A stretch of DNA of 64,000 bases. It comes from Yamagishiella unicocca. Taxonomy: Eukaryota > Chlorophyta > Chlorophyceae > Chlamydomonadales > Volvocaceae. Numbering within the stretch: position 1 is the stretch's first letter; each line of letters begins with the position of its first letter. Location: assembly GCA_003116995.1 (NCBI GenBank), contig BDSL01000158.1, positions 1-64,000 on the forward strand, written 5' to 3'. Under the pieces are notes generated by a model that was not told where the DNA came from, made no database searches, and was given only the letters and a program-made list of their open reading frames with translations. A program made the position numbers and the translations under genes. Positions 13,901-26,175 of the stretch are shown one piece after another.

Positions 13901-15868
13901 ATACCTTGAAGAGTCCACAGTAAAAGGGTGGTGACCTTTGGCGAAGTCCATGTGCATGTAGCAGTAACTGTTACAATCCCTAGCATTACAGCCGCCAGTA
14001 CACGTAAAACCGTGGTGCATTTACAGGGCGTTTTACAGATCTGAACGAAGTCCAGAAAGTGGAAATTTGTATTAAACATACCTTGAAGAGTCCACAGTAA
14101 AAGGGTGGTGACCTTTGGCGAAGTCCATGTGCATGTAGCAGTAACTGTTACAATCCCTAGCATTACAGCCGCCAGTACACGTAAAACCGTGGTGCATTTA
14201 CAGGGCGTTTTACAGATCTGACCGAAGTCCAGAAAGTGGAAATTTGTATTAAACATACCTTGAAGAGTCCACAGTAAAAGGGTGGTGACCTTTGGCGAAG
14301 TCCATGTGCATGTAGCAGTAACTGTTACAATCCCTAGCATTCCAGCCACCAGTACACGTAAAACCATGGTGCATTTACAGGGCGTTTTACAGATCTGACC
14401 GAAGTCCAGAAAGTGGAAATTTGTATTAAACATACCTTGAAGAGTCCACAGTAAAAGGGTGGTGACCTTTGGCGAAGTCCATGTGCATGTAGCAGTAACT
14501 GTTACAATCCCTAGCATTACAGCCGCCAGTACACGTAAAACCGTGGTGCATTTACAGGGCGTTTTACAGATCTGACCGAAGTCCAGAAAGTGGAAATTTG
14601 TATTAAACATACCTTGAAGAGTCCACAGTAAAAGGGTGGTGACCTTTGGCGAAGTCCATGTGCATGTAGCAGTAACTGTTAGAATCCCTAGCATTACAGC
14701 CACCAGTACACATAAATCCATGGTGCATTTACAGGGCGTTTTACAGATCTGAACGAAGTCCAGAAAGTGGAAATTTGTATTAAACATACCTTGAAGAGTC
14801 CACAGTAAAAGGGTGGTGACCTTTGGCGAAGTCCATGTGACTGTAGCAGTAACTGTTACAATCCCTAGCATTCCAGCCGCCAGTACATGTAAAACCGTGG
14901 TGTATTTACAGGGCGTTTTACAGATCTGACCGAAGTCCAGAAAGTGGAAATTTGTATTAAACATACCTTGAAGAGTCCACAGTAAAAGGGTGGTGACCTT
15001 TGGCGAAGTCCATGTGCATGTAGCAGTAACTGTTACAATCCCTAGCATTACAGCCGCCAGTACACGTAAAACCGTGGTGCATTTACAGGGCGTTTTACAG
15101 ATCTGAACGAAGTCCAGAAAGTGGAAATTTGTATTAAACATACCTTGAAGAGTCCACAGTAAAAGGGTGGTGACCTTTGGCGAAGTCCATGTGCATGTAG
15201 CAGTAACTGTTAGAATCCCTAGCATTACAGCCACCAGTACACATAAATCCATGGTGCATTTACAGGGCGTTTTACAGATCTGAACGAAGTCCAGAAAGTG
15301 GAAATTTGTATTAAACATACCTTGAAGAGTCCACAGTAAAAGGGTGGTGACCTTTGGCGAAGTCCATGTGACTGTAGCAGTAACTGTTACAATCCCTAGC
15401 ATTCCAGCCGCCAGTACATGTAAAACCGTGGTGTATTTACAGGGCGTTTTACAGATCTGACCGAAGTCCAGAAAGTGGAAATTTGTATTAAACATACCTT
15501 GAAGAGTCCACAGTAAAAGGGTGGTGACCTTTGGCGAAGTCCATGTGCATGTAGCAGTAACTGTTACAATCCCTAGCATTACAGCCGCCAGTACACGTAA
15601 AACCGTGGTGCATTTACAGGGCGTTTTACAGATCTGAACGAAGTCCAGAAAGTGGAAATTTGTATTAAACATACCTTGAAGAGTCCACAGTAAAAGGGTG
15701 GTGACCTTTGGCGAAGTCCATGTGCATGTAGCAGTAACTGTTACAATGCCAAATATTACAGCCGCCAGTACACGTAAAACCGTGGTGCATTTACAGGGCG
15801 TTTTACAGATCTGACCGAAGTCCAGAAAGTGGAAATTTGTATTAAACATACCTTGAAGAGTCCACAGT

Positions 15869-16043
15869 AAAAGGGTGGTGACCTTTGGCGAAGTCCATAT
15901 GCATGTAGCAGTAATTATTATTATTATTACATTACGCCGGCACTAGGCCTGGCATGTTGTTAAGGGGGCGGGGCAGTGAGGGCATCAGTACACCCTATAC
16001 GCTCGCGCCACCAGTACCAATCCACCTCATATCGCTACACAGT
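15869..16043. repeat. Chimeric 175-bp satellite monomer, copy 1
   Basis: The unit begins as a normal monomer (variant CCATATGCATG), then about 123 bp from 15915 are unrelated sequence: an ATT microsatellite, a GC-rich palindromic GCCGGC...AGGCCT part, and a stretch ending ATCGCTAC. It rejoins the satellite at ACAGTAAAAGG. The unit is 175 bp, so the replacement almost keeps the monomer length. Confidence 0.9.
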
Positions 16044-17282
16044 AAAAGGGTGGTGACCTTTGGCGAAGTCCATGTGACTGTAGCAGTAACTGTTACAAGC
16101 CCTAGCATTCCAGCCACCAGTACACGTAAAACCATGGTGCATTTACAGGGCGTTTTACAGATCTGAACGAAGTCCAGAAAGTGGAAATTTGTATTAAACA
16201 TACCTTGAAGAGTCCACAGTAAAAGGGTGGTGACCTTTGGCGAAGTCCATGTGACTGTAGCAGTAACTGTTACAATCCCTAGCATTCCAGCCGCCAGTAC
16301 ATGTAAAACCGTGGTGTATTTACAGGGCGTTTTACAGATCTGACCGAAGTCCAGAAAGTGGAAATTTGTATTAAACATACCTTGAAGAGTCCACAGTAAA
16401 AGGGTGGTGACCTTTGGCGAAGTCCATGTGCATGTAGCAGTAACTGTTACAATCCCTAGCATTACAGCCGCCAGTACACGTAAAACCGTGGTGCATTTAC
16501 AGGGCGTTTTACAGATCTGAACGAAGTCCAGAAAGTGGAAATTTGTATTAAACATACCTTGAAGAGTCCACAGTAAAAGGGTGGTGACCTTTGGCGAAGT
16601 CCATGTGCATGTAGCAGTAACTGTTAGAATCCCTAGCATTACAGCCACCAGTACACATAAATCCATGGTGCATTTACAGGGCGTTTTACAGATCTGAACG
16701 AAGTCCAGAAAGTGGAAATTTGTATTAAAGATACCTTGAAGAGTCCACAGTAAAAGGGTGGTGACCTTTGGCGAAGTCCATGTGCATGTAGCAGTAACTG
16801 TTACAATCCCTAGCATTCCAGCCGCCAGTACATGTAAAACCGTGGTGTATTTACAGGGCGTTTTACAGATCTGACCGAAGTCCAGAAAGTGGAAATTTGT
16901 ATTAAACATACCTTGAAGAGTCCACAGTAAAAGGGTGGTGACCTTTGGCGAAGTCCATGTGCATGTAGCAGTAACTGTTACAATCCCTAGCATTACAGCC
17001 GCCAGTACACGTAAAACCGTGGTGCATTTACAGGGCGTTTTACAGATCTGAACGAAGTCCAGAAAGTGGAAATTTGTATTAAACATACCTTGAAGAGTCC
17101 ACAGTAAAAGGGTGGTGACCTTTGGCGAAGTCCATGTGCATGTAGCAGTAACTGTTACAATGCCAAATATTACAGCCGCCAGTACACGTAAAACCGTGGT
17201 GCATTTACAGGGCGTTTTACAGATCTGACCGAAGTCCAGAAAGTGGAAATTTGTATTAAACATACCTTGAAGAGTCCACAGT

Positions 17283-17457
17283 AAAAGGGTGGTGACCTTT
17301 GGCGAAGTCCATATGCATGTAGCAGTAATTATTATTATTATTACATTACGCCGGCACTAGGCCTGGCATGTTGTTAAGGGGGCGGGGCAGTGAGGGCATC
17401 AGTACACCCTATACGCTCGCGCCACCAGTACCAATCCACCTCATATCGCTACACAGT
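17283..17457. repeat. Chimeric 175-bp satellite monomer, copy 2
   Basis: Same replacement core and same junctions as the copy at 15869; I saw no differences between them by eye. Confidence 0.9.
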
Positions 17458-18165
17458 AAAAGGGTGGTGACCTTTGGCGAAGTCCATGTGACTGTAGCAG
17501 TAACTGTTACAAGCCCTAGCATTCCAGCCACCAGTACACGTAAAACCATGGTGCATTTACAGGGCGTTTTACAGATCTGAACGAAGTCCAGAAAGTGGAA
17601 ATTTGTATTAAACATACCTTGAAGAGTCCACAGTAAAAGGGTGGTGACCTTTGGCGAAGTCCATGTGACTGTAGCAGTAACTGTTACAATCCCTAGCATT
17701 CCAGCCGCCAGTACATGTAAAACCGTGGTGTATTTACAGGGCGTTTTACAGATCTGACCGAAGTCCAGAAAGTGGAAATTTGTATTAAACATACCTTGAA
17801 GAGTCCACAGTAAAAGGGTGGTGACCTTTGGCGAAGTCCATGTGCATGTAGCAGTAACTGTTACAATCCCTAGCATTACAGCCGCCAGTACACGTAAAAC
17901 CGTGGTGCATTTACAGGGCGTTTTACAGATCTGAACGAAGTCCAGAAAGTGGAAATTTGTATTAAACATACCTTGAAGAGTCCACAGTAAAAGGGTGGTG
18001 ACCTTTGGCGAAGTCCATGTGCATGTAGCAGTAACTGTTACAATGCCAAATATTACAGCCGCCAGTACACGTAAAACCGTGGTGCATTTACAGGGCGTTT
18101 TACAGATCTGACCGAAGTCCAGAAAGTGGAAATTTGTATTAAACATACCTTGAAGAGTCCACAGT

Positions 18166-18340
18166 AAAAGGGTGGTGACCTTTGGCGAAGTCCATATGCA
18201 TGTAGCAGTAATTATTATTATTATTACATTACGCCGGCACTAGGCCTGGCATGTTGTTAAGGGGGCGGGGCAGTGAGGGCATCAGTACACCCTATACGCT
18301 CGCGCCACCAGTACCAATCCACCTCATATCGCTACACAGT
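18166..18340. repeat. Chimeric 175-bp satellite monomer, copy 3
   Basis: Same core and junctions as the other four copies, 883 bp after copy 2. Confidence 0.9.
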
Positions 18341-19579
18341 AAAAGGGTGGTGACCTTTGGCGAAGTCCATGTGACTGTAGCAGTAACTGTTACAAGCCCT
18401 AGCATTCCAGCCACCAGTACACGTAAAACCATGGTGCATTTACAGGGCGTTTTACAGATCTGAACGAAGTCCAGAAAGTGGAAATTTGTATTAAACATAC
18501 CTTGAAGAGTCCACAGTAAAAGGGTGGTGACCTTTGGCGAAGTCCATGTGACTGTAGCAGTAACTGTTACAATCCCTAGCATTCCAGCCGCCAGTACATG
18601 TAAAACCGTGGTGTATTTACAGGGCGTTTTACAGATCTGACCGAAGTCCAGAAAGTGGAAATTTGTATTAAACATACCTTGAAGAGTCCACAGTAAAAGG
18701 GTGGTGACCTTTGGCGAAGTCCATGTGCATGTAGCAGTAACTGTTACAATCCCTAGCATTACAGCCGCCAGTACACGTAAAACCGTGGTGCATTTACAGG
18801 GCGTTTTACAGATCTGAACGAAGTCCAGAAAGTGGAAATTTGTATTAAACATACCTTGAAGAGTCCACAGTAAAAGGGTGGTGACCTTTGGCGAAGTCCA
18901 TGTGCATGTAGCAGTAACTGTTAGAATCCCTAGCATTACAGCCACCAGTACACATAAATCCATGGTGCATTTACAGGGCGTTTTACAGATCTGAACGAAG
19001 TCCAGAAAGTGGAAATTTGTATTAAAGATACCTTGAAGAGTCCACAGTAAAAGGGTGGTGACCTTTGGCGAAGTCCATGTGCATGTAGCAGTAACTGTTA
19101 CAATCCCTAGCATTCCAGCCGCCAGTACATGTAAAACCGTGGTGTATTTACAGGGCGTTTTACAGATCTGACCGAAGTCCAGAAAGTGGAAATTTGTATT
19201 AAACATACCTTGAAGAGTCCACAGTAAAAGGGTGGTGACCTTTGGCGAAGTCCATGTGCATGTAGCAGTAACTGTTACAATCCCTAGCATTACAGCCACC
19301 AGTACACGTAAAACCGTGGTGCATTTACAGGGCGTTTTACAGATCTGAACGAAGTCCAGAAAGTGGAAATTTGTATTAAACATACCTTGAAGAGTCCACA
19401 GTAAAAGGGTGGTGACCTTTGGCGAAGTCCATGTGCATGTAGCAGTAACTGTTACAATGCCAAATATTACAGCCGCCAGTACACGTAAAACCGTGGTGCA
19501 TTTACAGGGCGTTTTACAGATCTGACCGAAGTCCAGAAAGTGGAAATTTGTATTAAACATACCTTGAAGAGTCCACAGT

Positions 19580-19754
19580 AAAAGGGTGGTGACCTTTGGC
19601 GAAGTCCATATGCATGTAGCAGTAATTATTATTATTATTACATTACGCCGGCACTAGGCCTGGCATGTTGTTAAGGGGGCGGGGCAGTGAGGGCATCAGT
19701 ACACCCTATACGCTCGCGCCACCAGTACCAATCCACCTCATATCGCTACACAGT
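19580..19754. repeat. Chimeric 175-bp satellite monomer, copy 4
   Basis: Same core and junctions as the other copies, 1414 bp after copy 3. Confidence 0.9.
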
Positions 19755-20639
19755 AAAAGGGTGGTGACCTTTGGCGAAGTCCATGTGACTGTAGCAGTAA
19801 CTGTTACAAGCCCTAGCATTCCAGCCACCAGTACACGTAAAACCATGGTGCATTTACAGGGCGTTTTACAGATCTGAACGAAGTCCAGAAAGTGGAAATT
19901 TGTATTAAACATACCTTGAAGAGTCCACAGTAAAAGGGTGGTGACCTTTGGCGAAGTCCATGTGACTGTAGCAGTAACTGTTACAATCCCTAGCATTCCA
20001 GCCGCCAGTACATGTATAACCGTGGTGTATTTACAGGGCGTTTTACAGATCTGACCGAAGTCCAGAAAGTGGAAATTTGTATTAAACATACCTTGAAGAG
20101 TCCACAGTAAAAGGGTGGTGACCTTTGGCGAAGTCCATGTGCATGTAGCAGTAACTGTTACAATCCCTAGCATTACAGCCGCCAGTACACGTAAAACCGT
20201 GGTGCATTTACAGGGCGTTTTACAGATCTGAACGAAGTCCAGAAAGTGGAAATTTGTATTAAACATACCTTGAAGAGTCCACAGTAAAAGGGTGGTGACC
20301 TTTGGCGAAGTCCATGTGCATGTAGCAGTAACTGTTACAATCCCTAGCATTACAGCCGCCAGTACACGTAAAACCGTGGTGCATTTACAGGGCGTTTTAC
20401 AGATCTGAACGAAGTCCAGAAAGTGGAAATTTGTATTAAACATACCTTGAAGAGTCCACAGTAAAAGGGTGGTGACCTTTGGCGAAGTCCATGTGCATGT
20501 AGCAGTAACTGTTACAATGCCAAATATTACAGCCGCCAGTACACGTAAAACCGTGGTGCATTTACAGGGCGTTTTACAGATCTGACCGAAGTCCAGAAAG
20601 TGGAAATTTGTATTAAACATACCTTGAAGAGTCCACAGT

Positions 20640-20814
20640 AAAAGGGTGGTGACCTTTGGCGAAGTCCATATGCATGTAGCAGTAATTATTATTATTATTA
20701 CATTACGCCGGCACTAGGCCTGGCATGTTGTTAAGGGGGCGGGGCAGTGAGGGCATCAGTACACCCTATACGCTCGCGCCACCAGTACCAATCCACCTCA
20801 TATCGCTACACAGT
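20640..20814. repeat. Chimeric 175-bp satellite monomer, copy 5
   Basis: Same core and junctions. The monomer after it is shortened (GGTTTACGGGACG in place of GGTGCATTTACAGGGCG), and right of this point the array returns to plain monomers. Confidence 0.9.
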
Positions 20815-23276
20815 AAAAGGGTGGTGACCTTTGGCGAAGTCCATGTGACTGTAGCAGTAACTGTTACAAGCCCTAGCATTCCAGCCACCAGTACACGTAA
20901 AACCATGGTTTACGGGACGTTTTACAGATCTGACCGAAGTCCAGAAAGTGGAAATTTGTATTAAACATACCTTGAAGAGTCCACAGTAAAAGGGTGGTGA
21001 CCTTTGGCGAAGTCCATGTGACTGTAGCAGTAACTGTTACAATCCCTAGCATTACAGCCGCCAGTACACGTAAAACCGTGGTGCATTTACAGGGCGTTTT
21101 ACAGATCTGACCGAAGTCCAGAAAGTGGAAATTTGTATTAAACATACCTTGAAGAGTCCACAGTAAAAGGGTGGTGACCTTTGGCGAAGTCCATATGCAT
21201 GTAGCAGTAACTGTTACAATCCCCAGCATTCCAGCCACCAGTACACGTAAAACCGTGGTGCATTTACAGGGCGTTTTACAGATCTGACCGAAGTCCAGAA
21301 GGTGGAAATTTGTATTAAACATACCTTGAAGAGTCCACAGTAAAAGGGTGGTGACCTTTGGCGAATTCCATGTGCATGTAGCAGTAACTGTTACAATCCC
21401 TAGCATTCCAGCCACCAGTACACGTAAAACCATGGTGCATTTACAGGGCGTTTTACAGATCTGACCGAAGTCCAGAAAGTGGAAATTTGTATTAAACATA
21501 CCTTGAAGAGTCCACAGTAAAAGGGTGGTGACCTTTGGCGAAGTCCATGTGCATGTAGCAGTAACTGTTACAATCCCTAGCATTCCAGCCACCAGTACAC
21601 ATAAATCCATGGTGCATTTACAGGGCGTTTTACAGATCTGAACGAAGTCCAGAAAGTGGAAATTTGTATTAAACATACCTTGAAGAGTCCACAGTAAAAG
21701 GGTGGTGACCTTTGGCGAAGTCCATGTGCATGTAGCAGTAACTGTTACAATCCCTAGCATTCCAGCCGCCAGTACACGTAAAACCGTGGTGCATTTACAG
21801 GGCGTTTTACAGATCTGACCGAAGTCCAGAAAGTGGAAATTTGTATTAAACATACCTTGAAGAGTCCACAGTAAAAGGGTGGTGACCTTTGGCGAAGTCC
21901 ATGTGCATGTAGCAGTAACTGTTACAATCCCTAGCATTCCAGCCACCAGTACACGTAAAACCGTGGTGCATTTACAGGGCGTTTTACAGATGTGACCGAA
22001 GTCCAGAAAGTGGAAATTTGTATTAAACATACCTTGAAGAGTCCACAGTAAAAGGGTGGTGACCTTTGGCGAAGTCCATGTGCATGTAGCAGTAACTGTT
22101 ACAATCCCTAGCATTCCAGCCACCAGTACACTTAAAACCGTGGTGCATTTACAGGGCGTTTTACAGATCTGACCGAAGTCCAGAAGGTGGAAATTTGTAT
22201 TAAACATACCTTGAAGAGTCCACAGTAAAAGGGTGGTGACCTTTGGCGAATTCCATGTGCATGTAGCAGTCCCTAGCATTCCAGCCACCAGTACACTTAA
22301 AACCGTGGTGCATTTACAGGGCGTTTTACAGATCTGACCGAAGTCCAGAAGGTGGAAATTTGTATTAAACATACCTTGAAGAGTCCACAGTAAAAGGGTG
22401 GTGACCTTTGGCGAATTCCATGTGCATGTAGCAGTAACTGTTACAATCCCTAGCATTCCAGCCACCAGTACACGTAAAACCGTGGTGCATTTACAGGGCG
22501 TTTTACAGATCTGACCGAAGTCCAGAAAGTGGAAATTTGTATTAAACATACCTTGAAGAGTCCACAGTAAAAGGGTGGTGACCTTTGGCGAAGTCCATGT
22601 GCATGTAGCAGTAACTGTTACAATCCCTAGCATTCCAGCCACCAGTACACGTAAAACCGTGGTGCATTTACAGGGCGTTTTACAGATCTGACCGAAGTCC
22701 AGAAGGTGGAAATTTGTATTAAACATACCTTGAAGAGTCCACAGTAAAAGGGTGGTGACCTTTGGCGAATTCCATGTGCATGTAGCAGTAACTGTTACAA
22801 TCCCTAGCATTCCAGCCACCAGTACACGTAAAACCGTGGTGCATTTACAGGGCGTTTTACAGATCTGACCGAAGTCCAGAAGGTGGAAATTTGTATTAAA
22901 CATACCTTGAAGAGTCCACAGTAAAAGGGTGGTGACCTTTGGCGAATTCCATGTGCATGTAGCAGTAACTGTTACAATCCCTAGCATTCCAGCCACCAGT
23001 ACACGTAAAACCATGGTGCATTTACAGGGCGTTTTACAGATCTGACCGAAGTCCAGAAAGTGGAAATTTGTATTAAACATACCTTGAAGAGTCCATAGTA
23101 AAAGGGTGGTGACCTTTGGCGAAGTCCATGTGCATGTAGCAGTAACTGTTACAATCCCTAGCATTCCAGCCGCCAGTACACGTAAAACCGTGATGCATTT
23201 ACAGGGCGTTCAACAGATCTGACCGAAGTCCAGAAAGTGGAAATTTGTATTAAACATACCTTGAAGAGTCCACAGT

Positions 23277-23659
23277 AAAAGGGTGGTGACCTTTGGCGAA
23301 GTCCATGTGCATGTAGCAGTAACTGTTACAATCCCTAGCATTCCAGCCGCCAGTGCGCGCATGCGCCCAGGGGCGGGGCGTGCCAGGCGGTCGTCGCTGG
23401 CCTGCCCCGTAGGCAGCAGGCGCGGTGATGTGGGTCCAGGGAGTGCTACGGGCAGCCACCGCGCCTGCGCGTGCAGCGCTCGCCCTTTGCACCAGCAGCA
23501 AGGCTGCGGCTGAGGCCGAGGCTGCGGCTGAGGCTGCCCCAATGAGGGTGCGCCAGCTGGACGTGGCCAAGCGGCCCCAGCGTGCTGTGTTGTGTCGTGG
23601 TGTGGTCGAAGTCCAGAAAGTTGAAATTTGTATTAAACATGCCTTGAAGAGTCCACAGT
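23277..23659. repeat. Satellite monomer interrupted by a GC-rich segment
   Basis: In this unit bases 23355-23606 (252 bp, very GC-rich, with a short GAGGCTGCGGCT tandem) replace about 46 bp of normal monomer, giving a 383-bp unit. Satellite resumes at CGAAGTCCAG and runs about 200 bp more to the array end. The inserted DNA has the composition of the gene-rich part of the window. No target duplication or terminal repeat was seen, so its origin is unknown. Confidence 0.8.
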
Positions 23660-23809
23660 AAAAGGGTGGTGACCTTTGGCGAAGTCCATGTGCATGTAGC
23701 AGTAACGGTTACATTCCCTAGCATTCCAGCCGCCAGTACACGTAAACCCGTGGTGCATTTACAGGGCGTTTTACAGATCTGACCGAAGTCCAGAAAGTGG
23801 AAATTTGTA

Positions 23810-24467
23810 CAATTGTTCTCTGGGCCCTTGTTCGGGGTTTCGAATGCCAGAGCCTGCAGCTGGTGAACCCTGACGTGACTTGGTCCGCGTTGGACAGACC
23901 ACGAACGTCCCGCCGTGCAACATTTAGGTGGGCATCGGTAAGCGAGCCCTGCGCAACAGGAATGCAGAATTATCGAGACCGTGGGCACATCTGAGAACTG
24001 TGAGCATTCTGCTGTATTGGCGGTTTTTTTGTTGGTGGCGCCAATTACACCTGCTGCGGCAGAGCAGCAAATAAGGTTAGTTATGAATTAGATAGGTTAC
24101 GAAACTACGCAGGCGCTCGACATACTATGTTCGCACGCTAAACTCCAATGAGAGTGCCGTGCATTATTATTCGAGGATTGATGACAAAGCTCTATAAACC
24201 CTTGCTTACCAGCCCGTCGAGGAGGAAAGGGAGGATGGCAAATGTTGGGAATTGAACAGTCAGGACGGCGACGGCGGGTCGCACCGGTATAGGCGTGTAA
24301 CGTCCTTCCCGCCTATTCGGAGAGGTGTATGGGATCGGGCTTACACCATGACATTTCGAACCACGCTCCGTGTCCATCTAGGGCATGATAAATAGCAGGG
24401 CGGCAGGGTGACAGGTATTGATTGGACCTCGGGACAAAATAGACAGCATGGGAGGACATGTTTCTTG
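23810..24467. other. Unique intergenic sequence
   Basis: The satellite stops abruptly after AAATTTGTA. The following 660 bp hold no open frame of note, no RNA gene and no repeat that I could recognise. Confidence 0.5.
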
Positions 24468-24891
24468 GTTGTTGTAACGGTTACAGTGGGTTCCAGACCA
24501 AGAGGTAGAACCATCGGGCGCATCGCCTGACACTGAACAAGACGGAGGAAACAAATACCCTTTTGGGGTACCCTTTTGTGGGTGGCGGGTGACGGTGTGG
24601 ACAGCTGTGTGCGGGTGACAGCGTGGACAGACGGTTGCGGGCGGCGGGTGACAGCGTGGACAGACGTGTGCGGGCGGCGGGTGATACGTACTTGTAATAC
24701 ACCAGAATGGATGCCAATCTGTCGTTGCTGCTGTTCATAACCAGGCCGGGCGGGTTGGGCTGGATAACCAGGGTTAACCACTCCATGTTTCGGTGCATGT
24801 CGGTTTTTGTTTCCTCCGTCTTGTTCAGTGTCAGGCGATGCGCCCGATGGTTCTACCTCTTGGTCTGGAACCCACTGTAACCGTAACAACC
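24468..24891. mobile_element. 424-bp element with ~85-bp inverted arms
   Basis: The left arm (24468-24554) starts GTTGTTGTAACGGTTACAG and ends GGAGGAAACAAA. The right arm (24807-24891) is its reverse complement with a few differences, including a 3-base loss at the tip. The middle carries imperfect tandem units built on GTGACAGCGTGGACAGACG (about 24588-24688). There is no coding capacity. This fits a non-autonomous (MITE- or foldback-like) DNA element. No clear target-site duplication was found. Confidence 0.65.
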
Positions 24892-24901
24892 TCCATATGG
24901 G

Positions 24902-25189
24902 GTCGGTTATCGGGTGGGCTATCTTCGGTTAACGAGCATTAAACCCCGTTTGGGATACTGAGGCAAGGGTACCAAAACACATGGTTTGTAAACCTGGGTA
25001 CCCGTTTACAGGGGTCAGTACCGGTAGCCAGAAACGGTACTGTAACCGAACCATAGGGTTAGTTTACCGGGGTACCCGTTGGGTACCCGTTTACCCAACC
25101 ACTAGGTTGGATTACCCTTGCATTCGGTAACCCACACGACCGTTTACCGACCCCTTAACGACGGTTGACCGACCCACCCGATAACCGAC
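24902..25189. mobile_element. 288-bp element with 17-bp terminal inverted repeats
   Basis: The segment begins GTCGGTTATCGGGTGGG and ends with its exact reverse complement CCCACCCGATAACCGAC. Inside are many degenerate palindromic GGGTACCCGTTTAC-type motifs. It is non-coding and lies 10 bp from the previous element. Probably a miniature inverted-repeat element; no clear target duplication. Confidence 0.6.
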
Positions 25190-25888
25190 ACCCTCGCCAA
25201 TGATGGCCTCTCAGCGGCGGCTTCGGTCGTCGCTCTACCTGATCAGTCCTGCAGGGCTGTATCCTACTTTGTGGTCTTCTTTCAGCATTTCTCTGGACTC
25301 TGGTAGCTTTCGCCGACACAGCTTCGTCGGCCCTGGTGTCTCTCGCGCATGCCGCAGCCGGTGCCAGTACGCAGCCTACGCAAGTCCTGCAAAGCTACCT
25401 GGCGTTGCATACTGAAGTGGTTTCCGTATTGCAGGCGAAGGTTGCGCCACGGCTCAGCCATTCGGGCGTGTTGCCGGTCTGCCTTTTTCTAGAGACTGCT
25501 GTTGGTGTTGACCTCAACTGGTTGATGGTATTAAGTACCATTGTTTCTTCCCGTCTCGCTATGGGCATCGGCCCGTTTCGGGTGTGGGACGTTTTCGGGA
25601 TCTTGGGGGGGGAGTTATCCGATTGTGTTGCCGAGGCGTGCTGCTGTCTCTCCATTCGGGGGTCTGCTTGGGATGCATGTGGCCATGTGCAGGGGAGCCA
25701 TCAGCGCAACCTCCCCCTGTGTATTGGTGCTTGCTGTTTCCTCTGGGCTCTCGGTTGTGAGGCTCTGGGTGGTTTGTCTTTCGGAACCGTCGGTTTTCTC
25801 TGCTTTCCTTGTCTTTTTCAGTGTCAGGCGATGCGCCCGATGGCTCTACCTTTTCAGGTCTGGAGCCCACTGTAACGATTACAACAAC
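25190..25888. mobile_element. Repeat-derived segment ending in an inverted arm
   Basis: The last 72 bp (25817-25888) match the right arm of the 424-bp element, ending CCCACTGTAACGATTACAACAAC, so this is the right end of another member whose left arm is missing. The rest (25200-25816) has open frames on both strands but none resembles a protein I know. Likely a truncated longer member of the family. Confidence 0.4.
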
Positions 25889-26175
25889 CCTCGGTCAGCC
25901 AAAACGACCCCTTACCGACACGTTTATGCCATAGGGACTGAACGGCTGAAGCAACCCTCGGAGACCAGTTTGGCTGAGATTATTCCCTTCTCAGTGTACG
26001 GTGTCGGCTAGAGTTTCATGTCCCTCACGACGCTCTATAATACACACTACTTGCACGAGGAGTCTCATTATGCGGTACATGTTTTGCAGAGCTATGATGG
26101 CGGTCGGTGCTACTGGCGTTCAAGCAAATTACCATGGTGGTTGTTGTTGTAACGGTTTATTCAGTGGTGTATTCA

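Larger units (their letters stand above)
15869..20814. repeat. Higher-order block of satellite with chimeric monomers
   Basis: Five chimeric monomers divide this stretch into blocks of 1414, 883, 1414 and 1060 bp, that is 8, 5, 8 and 6 monomer lengths minus 2. The two 1414-bp blocks are nearly identical to each other, and the shorter blocks look like the same block with whole monomers removed or added. Unequal exchange in register with the monomer explains the pattern. Confidence 0.85.
1..23809. repeat. 177-bp tandem satellite array
   Basis: Head-to-tail copies of a 177-bp monomer; the marker GTAAAAGGG recurs at 1538, 1715 and so on. About 130 copies fit. The array starts mid-monomer at base 1, so its left end is outside the window, and it stops inside a monomer at about 23809. 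Each unit contains the palindrome GTAACTGTTAC, a CCATGG or CCGTGG site and AGATCTGA. Because 177 is 3 x 59 and one minus frame of the monomer has no stop, very long open frames run through the array, one of about 3,530 codons (1304-11902). I read these as a by-product of the period, not genes: monomer variants change amino acids freely and no promoter or unique flank is seen. Whether the array is centromeric, subtelomeric or interstitial cannot be told from sequence. I do not recognise it as a named family. Confidence 0.97.

Noticed and set aside
15954..20964. Repeated 70-codon plus-strand frames beginning MLLRGRG
   Set aside because: They start in the foreign core of the chimeric monomer and run into satellite; identical copies only reflect repeat duplication.
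1..23809. CRISPR array
   Set aside because: The regular spacing comes from whole tandem monomers with no unique spacers, and the DNA is eukaryotic.
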